A stretch of 57,685 bases of DNA, taken from positions 14,646-72,330 of the forward strand of contig FR879720.1 of NCBI GenBank assembly GCA_000435055.1, in the 5' to 3' direction. This DNA is from Clostridium sp. CAG:138. GTDB lineage: Bacteria; Bacillota; Clostridia; Christensenellales; CAG-138. Positions 41,913 to 50,051 of this stretch are shown here, piece after piece. The notes below the pieces were generated by a model. The model made no database searches, was not told the DNA's origin, and worked only from the letters and a program-made list of their open reading frames with translations. Made by a program: the position numbers and the translations under genes. Positions within the stretch are counted from its first letter, which is position 1, and every line of letters begins with the position of its first letter.

Positions 41913-42863
41913 ATGAGAATCGCTTTCCTGGGAACGCCGGAATTTGCTGTTCCTTCACTCAAAATGCTCATTGAACAGGGGCATGAAATCGAAGTTTTCA
42001 CTCAACCGGACAGACCGCGCGACAGAGGGCACGGGCTTGCAATGCCGCCTGTGAAGGCTGCTGCACTTGAAGCGGGGATTGCAGTGCACCAGTTCGAACG
42101 GATAAAAAACGAAGAGGGCGTCCGTGCGCTGAAGGATTTTGCGCCGGAGCTTATGGTCACGGCTGCATTCGGACAGATACTCTCACGGGAAAACCTTGAA
42201 ATTCCGAAATACGGATGCATAAACGTTCATGGCAGTCTTCTGCCGAAGTATCGCGGAGCTTCCCCGGTGCAGTCTGCAATCATCAACGGCGAAAAGGTAA
42301 CGGGTGTTACAACGATGCTGACCGATATCGGCATGGATACGGGAGATATGCTGCTGCAGCATGAAACAAAAATCGGAGAGAACGAAACGTACGGCGAGCT
42401 TTATTCCCGTCTTGCCGTTATCGGTGCGGAAACTCTGCGCGAAACGATTGAAAGACTCGCTGACGGAACGCTGCCGCGAACAAAACAGGATGATGCGCTT
42501 GCAACAAAATGCGCAAAAATTAAAAAAGAGGATGCATGCATAGACTTTTCAAAATCTTCACAACGCATTCACGACCTTGTTCGCGGGCTTAATCCGGAGC
42601 CGTGCGCATTTGCGATGCTCTCGGGGCAGAAAATCAAAATAATTTCAACACGGCTTGTTCCTGATGAGAAGCAGAATCAAATTCTGCAAAATGCATCGGT
42701 ATGCGGTGAATGCGTCATTGCCGATTCGAAAAGGGGTCTTTTCGTTCGGACAGGGGACGGTGTGACGGAAATCACAGAATTGCAGTTTCCGAATTCAAAG
42801 CGCATGAATGCAAAAGCTGCGCTTAACTCGAAAAAAATGCTCGGATGCATTTTTAACGGTTGA
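41913..42863 (+). CDS. fmt: Methionyl-tRNA formyltransferase
   Basis: This enzyme formylates initiator Met-tRNA using 10-formyl-tetrahydrofolate. The 316-residue length is typical. The N-terminal Rossmann domain begins MRIAFLGTPEFAVPSL, and the catalytic region is INVHGSLLPKYRGASPVQSAIINGE (Asn/His motif, SLLPKYRG). The C-terminal tRNA-binding OB domain follows from about residue 205. The start is behind AAGGAACAA. The gap to def is 69 bp and to rsmB 63 bp, all on one strand. Confidence 0.96.
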   Translation: MRIAFLGTPEFAVPSLKMLIEQGHEIEVFTQPDRPRDRGHGLAMPPVKAAALEAGIAVHQFERIKNEEGVRALKDFAPELMVTAAFGQILSRENLEIPKYGCINVHGSLLPKYRGASPVQSAIINGEKVTGVTTMLTDIGMDTGDMLLQHETKIGENETYGELYSRLAVIGAETLRETIERLADGTLPRTKQDDALATKCAKIKKEDACIDFSKSSQRIHDLVRGLNPEPCAFAMLSGQKIKIISTRLVPDEKQNQILQNASVCGECVIADSKRGLFVRTGDGVTEITELQFPNSKRMNAKAALNSKKMLGCIFNG

Positions 42864-42926
42864 ATCGATGCCGAATAAAGCAAAAGCGCAAAACTGTCCC
42901 AAAACGTCCGCGCAAAGGAATTTAAA

Positions 42927-44312
42927 ATGACACAAAAAAAGATATGCAGCGCACGGAAACAGGCATATGATGTTCTGAACCTTATCATGCGGGAAGGAGC
43001 ATATTCAAACCTTGCGCTGAAGGAAGCACTGAAAAACACGGAGCATAACCATGCTGCGCGGATAACGGCACTTGTTTACTGCACTGTCGAACATTGCAGC
43101 TACGCCGATTACCTGATTGCTCATTACGCAAAGGGACGCATTCACGGAAGCGTGCGGATCGTGCTTCAGATGGGCATTGCCGAAATGCTTTTCATGAACA
43201 CCCCGGATCATGTCGTTTGCAGTGAGAGCGTGGAACTTATACGAAGCATCGGCAAAGGTGGTCTGTCCGGCTATGTCAACGGCGTTCTGCGCAGCATTGC
43301 ACGCGGCAAAAATTTCGACGGTCTGCCCGAACTTCCGTCCGAATCGGCGAAAAAACTGCATGTTCTTTACGGAGTGCCGGAATTTATGGCTCGTGAATAC
43401 ATCAGGGAACACGGGTTTGATTTTACCGATGAAATGCTTGCATCGCGCGTGCACAACTTCACGGTGAGAGCACAGTATCCTTTCACGACCGAACAGCTTT
43501 GCACGGAATTGGACAGGCTCGGCATTGAATATCGTCGCGGAAAATATGTAAAGGATGCACTCGTAATCACGAAGTCCGGCGAATTGAATATCAGCAGGAG
43601 TGCATTGTTCAACGAAGGCAAAATTGCAATTCAAAGCGAGAGCGCGATGCTTTGCTGCCTTGCCTGCGGCGCGGAATCCGGGATGAAGATTCTTGACGCC
43701 TGCTCCGCACCGGGCGGAAAAACCGCCTGCCTTGCGTCACTGATGAAAAACAACGGACATATTGTTGCAGAGGAGTTTCATCCGCATCGCGTGAAATTGA
43801 CGGAGGCGACACTCAAAAGACTCGGCGTTTCAATTGCGGAATGCATATGTGCGGATGCGGCGGAGTTCAATCCCAAATTTGAAAATGCGTTCGATGTTGT
43901 GCTTGTTGATGCGCCGTGCTCGGGCATGGGCGGAGGGACGAAGCCCGATGCCTATCTCAATCGAACGGAAAACAATGTTTGCGAATTAGCTTCCCTACAG
44001 CAAAAAATCCTTGAGGCTTGCTGCCGCTGCGTAAAACCGGGCGGAAGGCTTGTGTATTCGACATGCACCGTTTCAAAACGCGAGAATGCGGATACGGTGC
44101 AAAGCTTTCTGATGAATCATCCGGAATTCACTGCCGTTTCGCCGTTTGACTGTGTCGAATCGAATAAGCTGCGGCAGAATGAGGATATTCGCCGACGCTC
44201 GGCGGACGGAATGCTTCAGCTGTTTCCGAACCTTGACGGAATGGATGGGTTCTTTATCGCTGCGGCGGTAAAATCCGGGGCGGAAATGCGGAATGCAAAA
44301 TCGGAATCCTGA
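42927..44312 (+). CDS. rsmB: 16S rRNA (cytosine967-C5)-methyltransferase RsmB
   Basis: A 461-residue SAM-dependent enzyme that methylates C967 of 16S rRNA. An N-terminal NusB-like RNA-binding domain (about 1-140, ARKQAYDVLNLIMREGAYSNLALKEAL) is followed by a Rossmann methyltransferase. The SAM motif is LDACSAPGGKTACLA, the first catalytic cysteine is in VDAPCSGMGG and the second in YSTCTVSKREN. Both cysteines needed for catalysis and release are present. The order fmt-rsmB-rlmN is that of Bacillus (yloM-yloN). Confidence 0.95.
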   Translation: MTQKKICSARKQAYDVLNLIMREGAYSNLALKEALKNTEHNHAARITALVYCTVEHCSYADYLIAHYAKGRIHGSVRIVLQMGIAEMLFMNTPDHVVCSESVELIRSIGKGGLSGYVNGVLRSIARGKNFDGLPELPSESAKKLHVLYGVPEFMAREYIREHGFDFTDEMLASRVHNFTVRAQYPFTTEQLCTELDRLGIEYRRGKYVKDALVITKSGELNISRSALFNEGKIAIQSESAMLCCLACGAESGMKILDACSAPGGKTACLASLMKNNGHIVAEEFHPHRVKLTEATLKRLGVSIAECICADAAEFNPKFENAFDVVLVDAPCSGMGGGTKPDAYLNRTENNVCELASLQQKILEACCRCVKPGGRLVYSTCTVSKRENADTVQSFLMNHPEFTAVSPFDCVESNKLRQNEDIRRRSADGMLQLFPNLDGMDGFFIAAAVKSGAEMRNAKSES

Positions 44313-44399
44313 CGTGATATGAAATTTGACATCCGTATCGTTTGAACGTATCGGAACGCAAAAAGATAAGCCGAAAGGCAAAAACGAAAAGAGAGAAAA

Positions 44400-45467
44400 A
44401 TGAACGAGCTTGCATCAATTACAACAGAGGAACTCGGCTTGCTGCTTGAGGAACTGCACGAACCGAAATTCCGCACATCGCAGGTCATGAAATGGCTTGC
44501 AAAAGGTGTGCCGCCCAAAGAAATGCTGAATATCCCGAAAACGCTGCGCGAAAAGCTTTCCGCCTTCCCTTTCGGCGGCGTCGGCATCATTGAATGCAAA
44601 CAATCAAAAAAAGACGATACCGCAAAAATGCTTTACGAAACCGAGGACGGCAACGTTGTTGAGGGTGTTTTGATGCGATACTCGTACGGAAACACACTCT
44701 GTATTTCAACCCAGGCGGGCTGCCGCATGGGCTGTGCTTTCTGTGCGTCAACACTGAACGGCAAGGTTCGAGATCTTACGGCGGGGGAAATGCTTTCGGA
44801 AATAACCGCTGTTGAACGCGCTTTCCCGCACGCTGACGACAAAAAACGAACTGTCACAAATATTGTAATGATGGGCTGCGGAGAACCTCTCGACAATTAC
44901 GATAACACCGTTAGGTTTCTGAAGCGTGCAGCGGCGGCGGACGGACTCGGAATCAGTCCGCGGAATATTTCGCTTTCAACATGCGGCCTTGTACCGAAAA
45001 TCTATAAACTCATCGAGGATGCGCCGCATGTAACGCTTTGCATTTCGCTTCATGCGCCGAACAACGATATCAGAGACAGACTTATGCCGGTGAATCGGAG
45101 CTATCGAATGGAGGAGCTGATACCTGCTGCAAAACACTATGCGGACGTGACGGGACGAAGGGTGATTTTTGAATATGCATTGGTTGCGGACGTGAACTCA
45201 TCCGAAGAATGCGCAGCTGAGCTTGCATCAAAGCTTCGCGGCATAAACTGCCATGTGAATCTTATTCCGCTGAATTCCGTCAAGGAACGCAGCCTTAACG
45301 GGGTCAGCCGTGCATATGCATACAAATTTGCGGAGTGGCTTGAAAAGAGGCATGTTTCCGCAACGGTTCGGCGCGAATTGGGTACCGATATTGACGGTGC
45401 ATGCGGGCAGCTCCGAAGCAAGCATATCGGTCAGGACGGGCTGATAAGCAAACCCGAACAAGAATAG
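44400..45467 (+). CDS. rlmN: Dual-specificity RNA methyltransferase RlmN
   Basis: A radical-SAM enzyme that methylates C2 of A2503 in 23S rRNA and A37 in some tRNAs, 355 residues. The iron-sulphur motif is Cys108-x3-Cys112-x2-Cys115 (AGCRMGCAFC). The cysteine that carries the methylene intermediate is Cys335 in DIDGACGQL, which distinguishes RlmN from an inactive paralogue. The start is behind AGAGAGA. It follows rsmB by 87 bp. Confidence 0.95.
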   Translation: MNELASITTEELGLLLEELHEPKFRTSQVMKWLAKGVPPKEMLNIPKTLREKLSAFPFGGVGIIECKQSKKDDTAKMLYETEDGNVVEGVLMRYSYGNTLCISTQAGCRMGCAFCASTLNGKVRDLTAGEMLSEITAVERAFPHADDKKRTVTNIVMMGCGEPLDNYDNTVRFLKRAAAADGLGISPRNISLSTCGLVPKIYKLIEDAPHVTLCISLHAPNNDIRDRLMPVNRSYRMEELIPAAKHYADVTGRRVIFEYALVADVNSSEECAAELASKLRGINCHVNLIPLNSVKERSLNGVSRAYAYKFAEWLEKRHVSATVRRELGTDIDGACGQLRSKHIGQDGLISKPEQE

Positions 45468-45574
45468 ATTTGATTCCGGCCGCAATCGGTTTATTATAAC
45501 AAACTCGGAACCGGTTGAGCGAACAAATGTGTTTGTCGGAATAGCCGATGGAACCATTCAACGAGGAAAGTCAG

Positions 45575-46303
45575 ATGATTTATGCTTACAGAACTGAAAC
45601 GGGGCGGCGAAGTGCGAATGAGGACTATTGCAGCATACCCGCCGAAAACGAAAAACCGATAGCGGTCGTTGCCGACGGCATGGGCGGACACCGCGCGGGA
45701 AATATCGCGAGCTGCATTGCGGTTGAGTCGATTGTGAAATACGTCGAAACAAGCACAATAACAAACACAAGAATGCTTTTGCAGCATGCAATTTCATATG
45801 CCAATAAACAGATTTTTGATGCAGCGCAGCAGGATGAAAGCTGCGCGGGAATGGGAACAACGGTCGTTATGGCATATGTTCGCCCGCAAAGGTTCACCTT
45901 TGCAAACGTGGGCGACAGCCGACTTTATCTTTTTAACGGCGAAAGTTTGAAGCTTATCACTCGGGATCATTCGTTCGTTGAAGAACTTGTGCGTTCCGGA
46001 GTCATAACTCGGGAACAGGCGGAGACGCACCCGCAGAGAAACATCCTTATGCGTGCAGTCGGAACAAGTCCGTTTATAAAGGCCGATACGGGGATTGTTG
46101 AATGGAAAGACGGGGACATAATCATGCTTTGCAGCGACGGTCTGCACGGAAGCATGAATATCCGCTTGGCGGAGGAGATACTGAGCAGCGAAAGCAATCT
46201 GTTGACGGCGTGCGACAGACTGACGGACGCTGCACTTGCAGCGGGTTCATCGGATAATGTGACCGTTGTGCTTGTTAAAAATGCCGGGGGGATTGGCGCA
46301 TGA
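45575..46303 (+). CDS. prpC: PP2C-type protein serine/threonine phosphatase
   Basis: A 242-residue metal-dependent phosphatase that reverses PrkC phosphorylation. Motifs: RSANEDYC near the N-terminus, VVADGMGGHRAGNIAS, TFANVGDSRLYLF, ITRDHSFVEELVRSG, LCSDGLHG and SSDNVTVVLV, which together supply the metal aspartates. ATG 45575 is chosen because CGAGGAAAG precedes it; an ATG nine codons earlier is possible. Its stop codon overlaps the prkC start (ATGA), so phosphatase and kinase are translationally coupled. Confidence 0.95.
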   Translation: MIYAYRTETGRRSANEDYCSIPAENEKPIAVVADGMGGHRAGNIASCIAVESIVKYVETSTITNTRMLLQHAISYANKQIFDAAQQDESCAGMGTTVVMAYVRPQRFTFANVGDSRLYLFNGESLKLITRDHSFVEELVRSGVITREQAETHPQRNILMRAVGTSPFIKADTGIVEWKDGDIIMLCSDGLHGSMNIRLAEEILSSESNLLTACDRLTDAALAAGSSDNVTVVLVKNAGGIGA

Positions 46304-48219
46304 TAGGTGAACTGATAAACGGAAGATATCGCATTGAATGCGAAGCGGGCAGCGGCGGCATGGCGGATGTGTATAAAGCCCATGACTTAAAGACCGATAG
46401 AACCGTTGCATTGAAAGTTATTAAAAAAGACTATTGCAGGGATCCGAAATATGTGCGCAGATTCGAACGCGAAGCGCAGGCGGTGCTGTCGCTGAAAAAC
46501 GCCAATATCGTGCGCGCTTACGATTACGGAACATACGATTCAAGAAGCTTTATCGTTATGGAGTTTGTGAAAGGATGCACACTGAAAGAGTATCTTTCCG
46601 CAAAGAAAAAGCTTGATGTGAAAACTGCCGTCGGAATTGCAGAAAAGATTCTTGACGCACTTGAGTGCGCACATAACGCCGGATATATTCATCGTGATGT
46701 AAAGCCGCAGAACGTACTGATTTCAACAACGGGAGAGAAAAAACTCACAGATTTCGGCATTGCCAAAGATGCCGATGCAACAACAAAAACGTTCGACGGG
46801 AAAAACGTTGTGGGTTCGGTCCATTATATTTCCCCGGAACAGGCGAAGGGCGAGGAAGTCGGAACGGAAAGCGATATATATTCCGTGGGAATAATGCTTT
46901 TTGAAATGCTTGTGGGGAAACCGCCTTACGAAGGGGAAAATCCCGTGCAGGTTGCACTGCGGCATATAAACGATACCGTTCCCGCACCGACAAAATTTGA
47001 TTCGGCAATACCTCCGGCTGTAAGCGATGTTGTGCTTAAAGCAACGGCAAAAAAAAGAGAGGAGCGATACAGCTCGGCAGCAGAGATGCGGCAGGATCTG
47101 GAACGCGCAATGGCTCAGCCCAAAAAGCATATTCTGCTGAAGAACGCGGTTCGGAATGCGAACCGCAATGCGCAAAAGACCGAAAAACATGGGAGGCGGG
47201 CAAAGCTTTGGCATGTTGTGCTTCCCGTATCGCTGATGGTTGCATTCATAGTCGGAATGTTCGTGTTGTGGTATGTTTACATGTACGGCGGTGCGGGCAA
47301 CGATAAGCTGTCCCGTGTGCCGGACGTGCTCGGTGAAACAAGTGCAGAGGCGGAGAGGGTGCTTAAAAACAGGGAATTCAGGATTCGGGTTGCGGGAACG
47401 GAAGCAAGTGCGGACTATCCGGAGGGAACCGTTTGCCGTCAATCGCCCGTAAGCGGTGCGGCGCACGACAAAAACGGTTATGTTGATGTTTGGCTGAGCA
47501 GCGGACCTCCGCAGGAAACCGTACCAATGCCGGATTTAACCGGAAAAAAACTTGACGAAGCGTCATTGCTGCTGAGCGAGATAGGAATGTATATTGAATC
47601 CGTGGAATACGAGCCCAATGATGCCGAACCCGGAACAATAATCTGGCAATCGGTGCCGAGCGGAAGCGAAATTTTGCCCGGCGAGGAAACAATCGATGTT
47701 CGGATAAGCGGCGTTTCGGGGGAAACAATGCTGCCGATGCCGGCATTGTCCGATTACGACAGCCTTGAGGAAATAGCAGCGGTACTCGCTGCATACGGCA
47801 TAAGCGATTACTGTTTCAGGTTTGCGGAGGATTACCGCAATTCAAATGTAAACACCGTTGCGGTTCAATCGTCAAACGTGTTGGCTGCGGCACAGAACCC
47901 GAATGCGGGAATCCCCGTTTTACCCGGGTCGGTTCATGTTGATGTTTATCTCGGAGAGCAAATAAAAAAGTCAACATTTGCTCATATGTCAACGGATGTT
48001 CTCGCCGATGCAGCCGATTCGACGTTTACTGTTGTTCTGATTTCAAACATCGGACCTTCCGAAAACGGCGGAAGCAGATTCGTGGTCTACGAGCAGATTC
48101 TCGGTGCCGGACTGCACAGCCTGAGCTTTGATGCGGGTTTTATTGCGGAAGGCCTGTTTGACTGCATAATCTATATGAACGGAACGGAAATCAAACGTAT
48201 GCCCGTCAGGTTTGAATAA
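46300..48219 (+). CDS. prkC: Membrane Ser/Thr protein kinase with PASTA domains
   Basis: A 639-residue eukaryotic-type kinase. The catalytic domain (about 10-270) has GSGGMADVY, ALKVI, the catalytic loop YIHRDVKPQN, DFGIAK and SPEQAKG. One membrane span (about 306-328, VSLMVAFIVGMFVLWYVYMY) leads to extracellular PASTA units: two clear (VPDVLGETSAEAERVL, MPDLTGKKLDEASLLL) and one degenerate. An extra C-terminal beta-domain of about 85 residues has no PASTA features. PrkC senses muropeptides and controls germination and cell-wall processes in spore formers. It overlaps prpC. Confidence 0.94.
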   Translation: MIGELINGRYRIECEAGSGGMADVYKAHDLKTDRTVALKVIKKDYCRDPKYVRRFEREAQAVLSLKNANIVRAYDYGTYDSRSFIVMEFVKGCTLKEYLSAKKKLDVKTAVGIAEKILDALECAHNAGYIHRDVKPQNVLISTTGEKKLTDFGIAKDADATTKTFDGKNVVGSVHYISPEQAKGEEVGTESDIYSVGIMLFEMLVGKPPYEGENPVQVALRHINDTVPAPTKFDSAIPPAVSDVVLKATAKKREERYSSAAEMRQDLERAMAQPKKHILLKNAVRNANRNAQKTEKHGRRAKLWHVVLPVSLMVAFIVGMFVLWYVYMYGGAGNDKLSRVPDVLGETSAEAERVLKNREFRIRVAGTEASADYPEGTVCRQSPVSGAAHDKNGYVDVWLSSGPPQETVPMPDLTGKKLDEASLLLSEIGMYIESVEYEPNDAEPGTIIWQSVPSGSEILPGEETIDVRISGVSGETMLPMPALSDYDSLEEIAAVLAAYGISDYCFRFAEDYRNSNVNTVAVQSSNVLAAAQNPNAGIPVLPGSVHVDVYLGEQIKKSTFAHMSTDVLADAADSTFTVVLISNIGPSENGGSRFVVYEQILGAGLHSLSFDAGFIAEGLFDCIIYMNGTEIKRMPVRFE

Positions 48220-48311
48220 GACGTAGGCGGTGCAATTCGGAACGAAAGCGCACACTCTGCCGATGCGGAGGGCGACCCGATTCGAACATGCACTGCACAG
48301 GAGCAAAAAGT

Positions 48312-49262
48312 ATGAAAGTAACCAAACAGGGAAGAATCATTAAGGGCATAGGTGGGTTTTACACCGTGCTTGCCGATGACGGCTCAACCTGCGTCTGCAA
48401 GGCGCGCGGACTTTTTCGCAAACAGGCAAAAACGCCTCTTGTCGGAGACATTGTCGAGTTTTCATATGATGAAGAACGCGAAAAAAGAGAACGCACGGCT
48501 TCGGAGTCTTTCTGCGATGCGGCCCATACCGCCGGAGGAAGCAACGGATATCTTATGAACCTGCTTCCGAGAAAAAACGAGCTTATTCGCCCCGCAGCCG
48601 CAAATATTGACAGATTGCTCATAGTTGTTGCGGCAAGCCGTCCGGAACCGGATCTGCTTTTGGCGGACAAGCTCCTTGTCTGCTGTGAAAAACTTAAAAT
48701 AGACCCTGTTATGGTCATCAATAAATGCGATGAGGATGCCGAAGGTTCGGCGGAGCGCATTGCGGCCGAATATGAACGAACGGGTTACCGAATTCACAGA
48801 GTGTCAGCTGCGGACGGGTGGGGTATTGCCGAGCTTAAAGCGGAGCTTGAAGATGCTGCTGTCTGCCTTGCGGGGCAATCCGCCGTCGGTAAATCTTCCC
48901 TTCTGAATGCGCTGCTGCCGGGTATCGCACTCAAAGTGGGTTCGCTTTCGGAAAAGACGGAGCGCGGAAGGCATACGACGCGGCATACGGAACTTATACC
49001 TGTGGGGAACAGCGGTGCGGTTTTGGACACTCCGGGGTTCAGCTTGCTGGACAATATCGAAATTGAACCGCGGGAAATAAAAAATTGCTATCCGGAGTTC
49101 CGCGCCGTGCGCGGGGAATGCAGGTTTAACGGCTGCATCCATGTTTCCGAACCCGGCTGTGCCGTCAAAAAAGGCGGCGAAAACGTCATAAGCCGGGGGA
49201 GATACGAACGGTATGTCCACCTTGTTAAAGAGGCGGAAGAAAATAAACGCAACAGATTTTAA
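48312..49262 (+). CDS. rsgA: Ribosome small-subunit GTPase RsgA
   Basis: A circularly permuted GTPase that checks late 30S assembly, 316 residues. An N-terminal OB domain is followed by G-motifs in permuted order: NKCDE (G4), GQSAVGKSSLLN (G1), DTPGFS (G3). The C-terminal zinc-binding domain is CRFNGCIHVSEPGC. The start is ATG 48312 behind AGGAG; the frame extends eight codons further upstream. It lies in the conserved order prkC-rsgA-rpe. Confidence 0.95.
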   Translation: MKVTKQGRIIKGIGGFYTVLADDGSTCVCKARGLFRKQAKTPLVGDIVEFSYDEEREKRERTASESFCDAAHTAGGSNGYLMNLLPRKNELIRPAAANIDRLLIVVAASRPEPDLLLADKLLVCCEKLKIDPVMVINKCDEDAEGSAERIAAEYERTGYRIHRVSAADGWGIAELKAELEDAAVCLAGQSAVGKSSLLNALLPGIALKVGSLSEKTERGRHTTRHTELIPVGNSGAVLDTPGFSLLDNIEIEPREIKNCYPEFRAVRGECRFNGCIHVSEPGCAVKKGGENVISRGRYERYVHLVKEAEENKRNRF

Positions 49263-49304
49263 AATATAACACTGCTTAAGACAAATAAAAGGAGAACAGG
49301 AAAA

Positions 49305-49958
49305 ATGATTAAAATTGCACCTTCAATACTTTCGGCGGATTATGCGTCACTCGGCAGCGCGGTGGATGTGCTTGCCGATTGGGGGGCGGATTATGTTCAT
49401 CTTGATGTTATGGACGGTGCGTTTGTGCCGAATATCACTTTCGGCGCACCGATGACAAAAGCATTGCGCCCGCATACGGAGCTTGTTTTTGATGCTCATT
49501 TAATGGTGGAGAATCCTTCAAAATGGGTTCAGCCGTTCAAAGAGGCGGGTGCGGATATTGTAACGATACATGTTGAAGCGGATAAACATGCGCACAGGAC
49601 CCTTCAGCTCATTCGTTCGCTCGGCATGAAAGCAGGAATTGCACTTAATCCTGCAACACCGCCCTGCATGGCGGAATATCTTTTTGACAGCTGCGACCTT
49701 GTGCTTGTTATGACAGTCAACCCCGGGTTCGGCGGGCAGAAATTTATCCGCACTGCGGCGGAAAAGATAAAAACCATACGCAGAATGCTGGATGAGCGCG
49801 GCCTTACGGATGTTGAAATTGAAGTTGACGGAGGCGTGAACCCTGAAACCGCAAAAATCTGCCGCGAATTCGGAGCCAATGTGCTCGTTGCCGGCAATGC
49901 TGTTTATTCTGCTTCCGACCCTGCCGCAATGATAAAAACCCTTCGCGGGCAGAATTAA
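49305..49958 (+). CDS. rpe: Ribulose-phosphate 3-epimerase
   Basis: A TIM-barrel enzyme interconverting ribulose-5-phosphate and xylulose-5-phosphate in the pentose-phosphate pathway, 217 residues. The metal and catalytic residues are in IAPSILSADYASLG, HLDVMDGAFVPNITFG, DAHLMVENP and EVDGGVNPETA. The loop VMTVNPGFGGQKF is diagnostic. The start is behind AAAGGAGAACAGG. It is the last gene of the def-to-rpe run. Confidence 0.96.
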   Translation: MIKIAPSILSADYASLGSAVDVLADWGADYVHLDVMDGAFVPNITFGAPMTKALRPHTELVFDAHLMVENPSKWVQPFKEAGADIVTIHVEADKHAHRTLQLIRSLGMKAGIALNPATPPCMAEYLFDSCDLVLVMTVNPGFGGQKFIRTAAEKIKTIRRMLDERGLTDVEIEVDGGVNPETAKICREFGANVLVAGNAVYSASDPAAMIKTLRGQN

Positions 49959-50051
49959 ACATATTTGCGGCGGGTTTGACCGGCGGCTGCACACACCTTG
50001 CGTTTGCTGTGTGCGTTTTTAAGATGCAATAAAGGAACGAAATAACAGGTA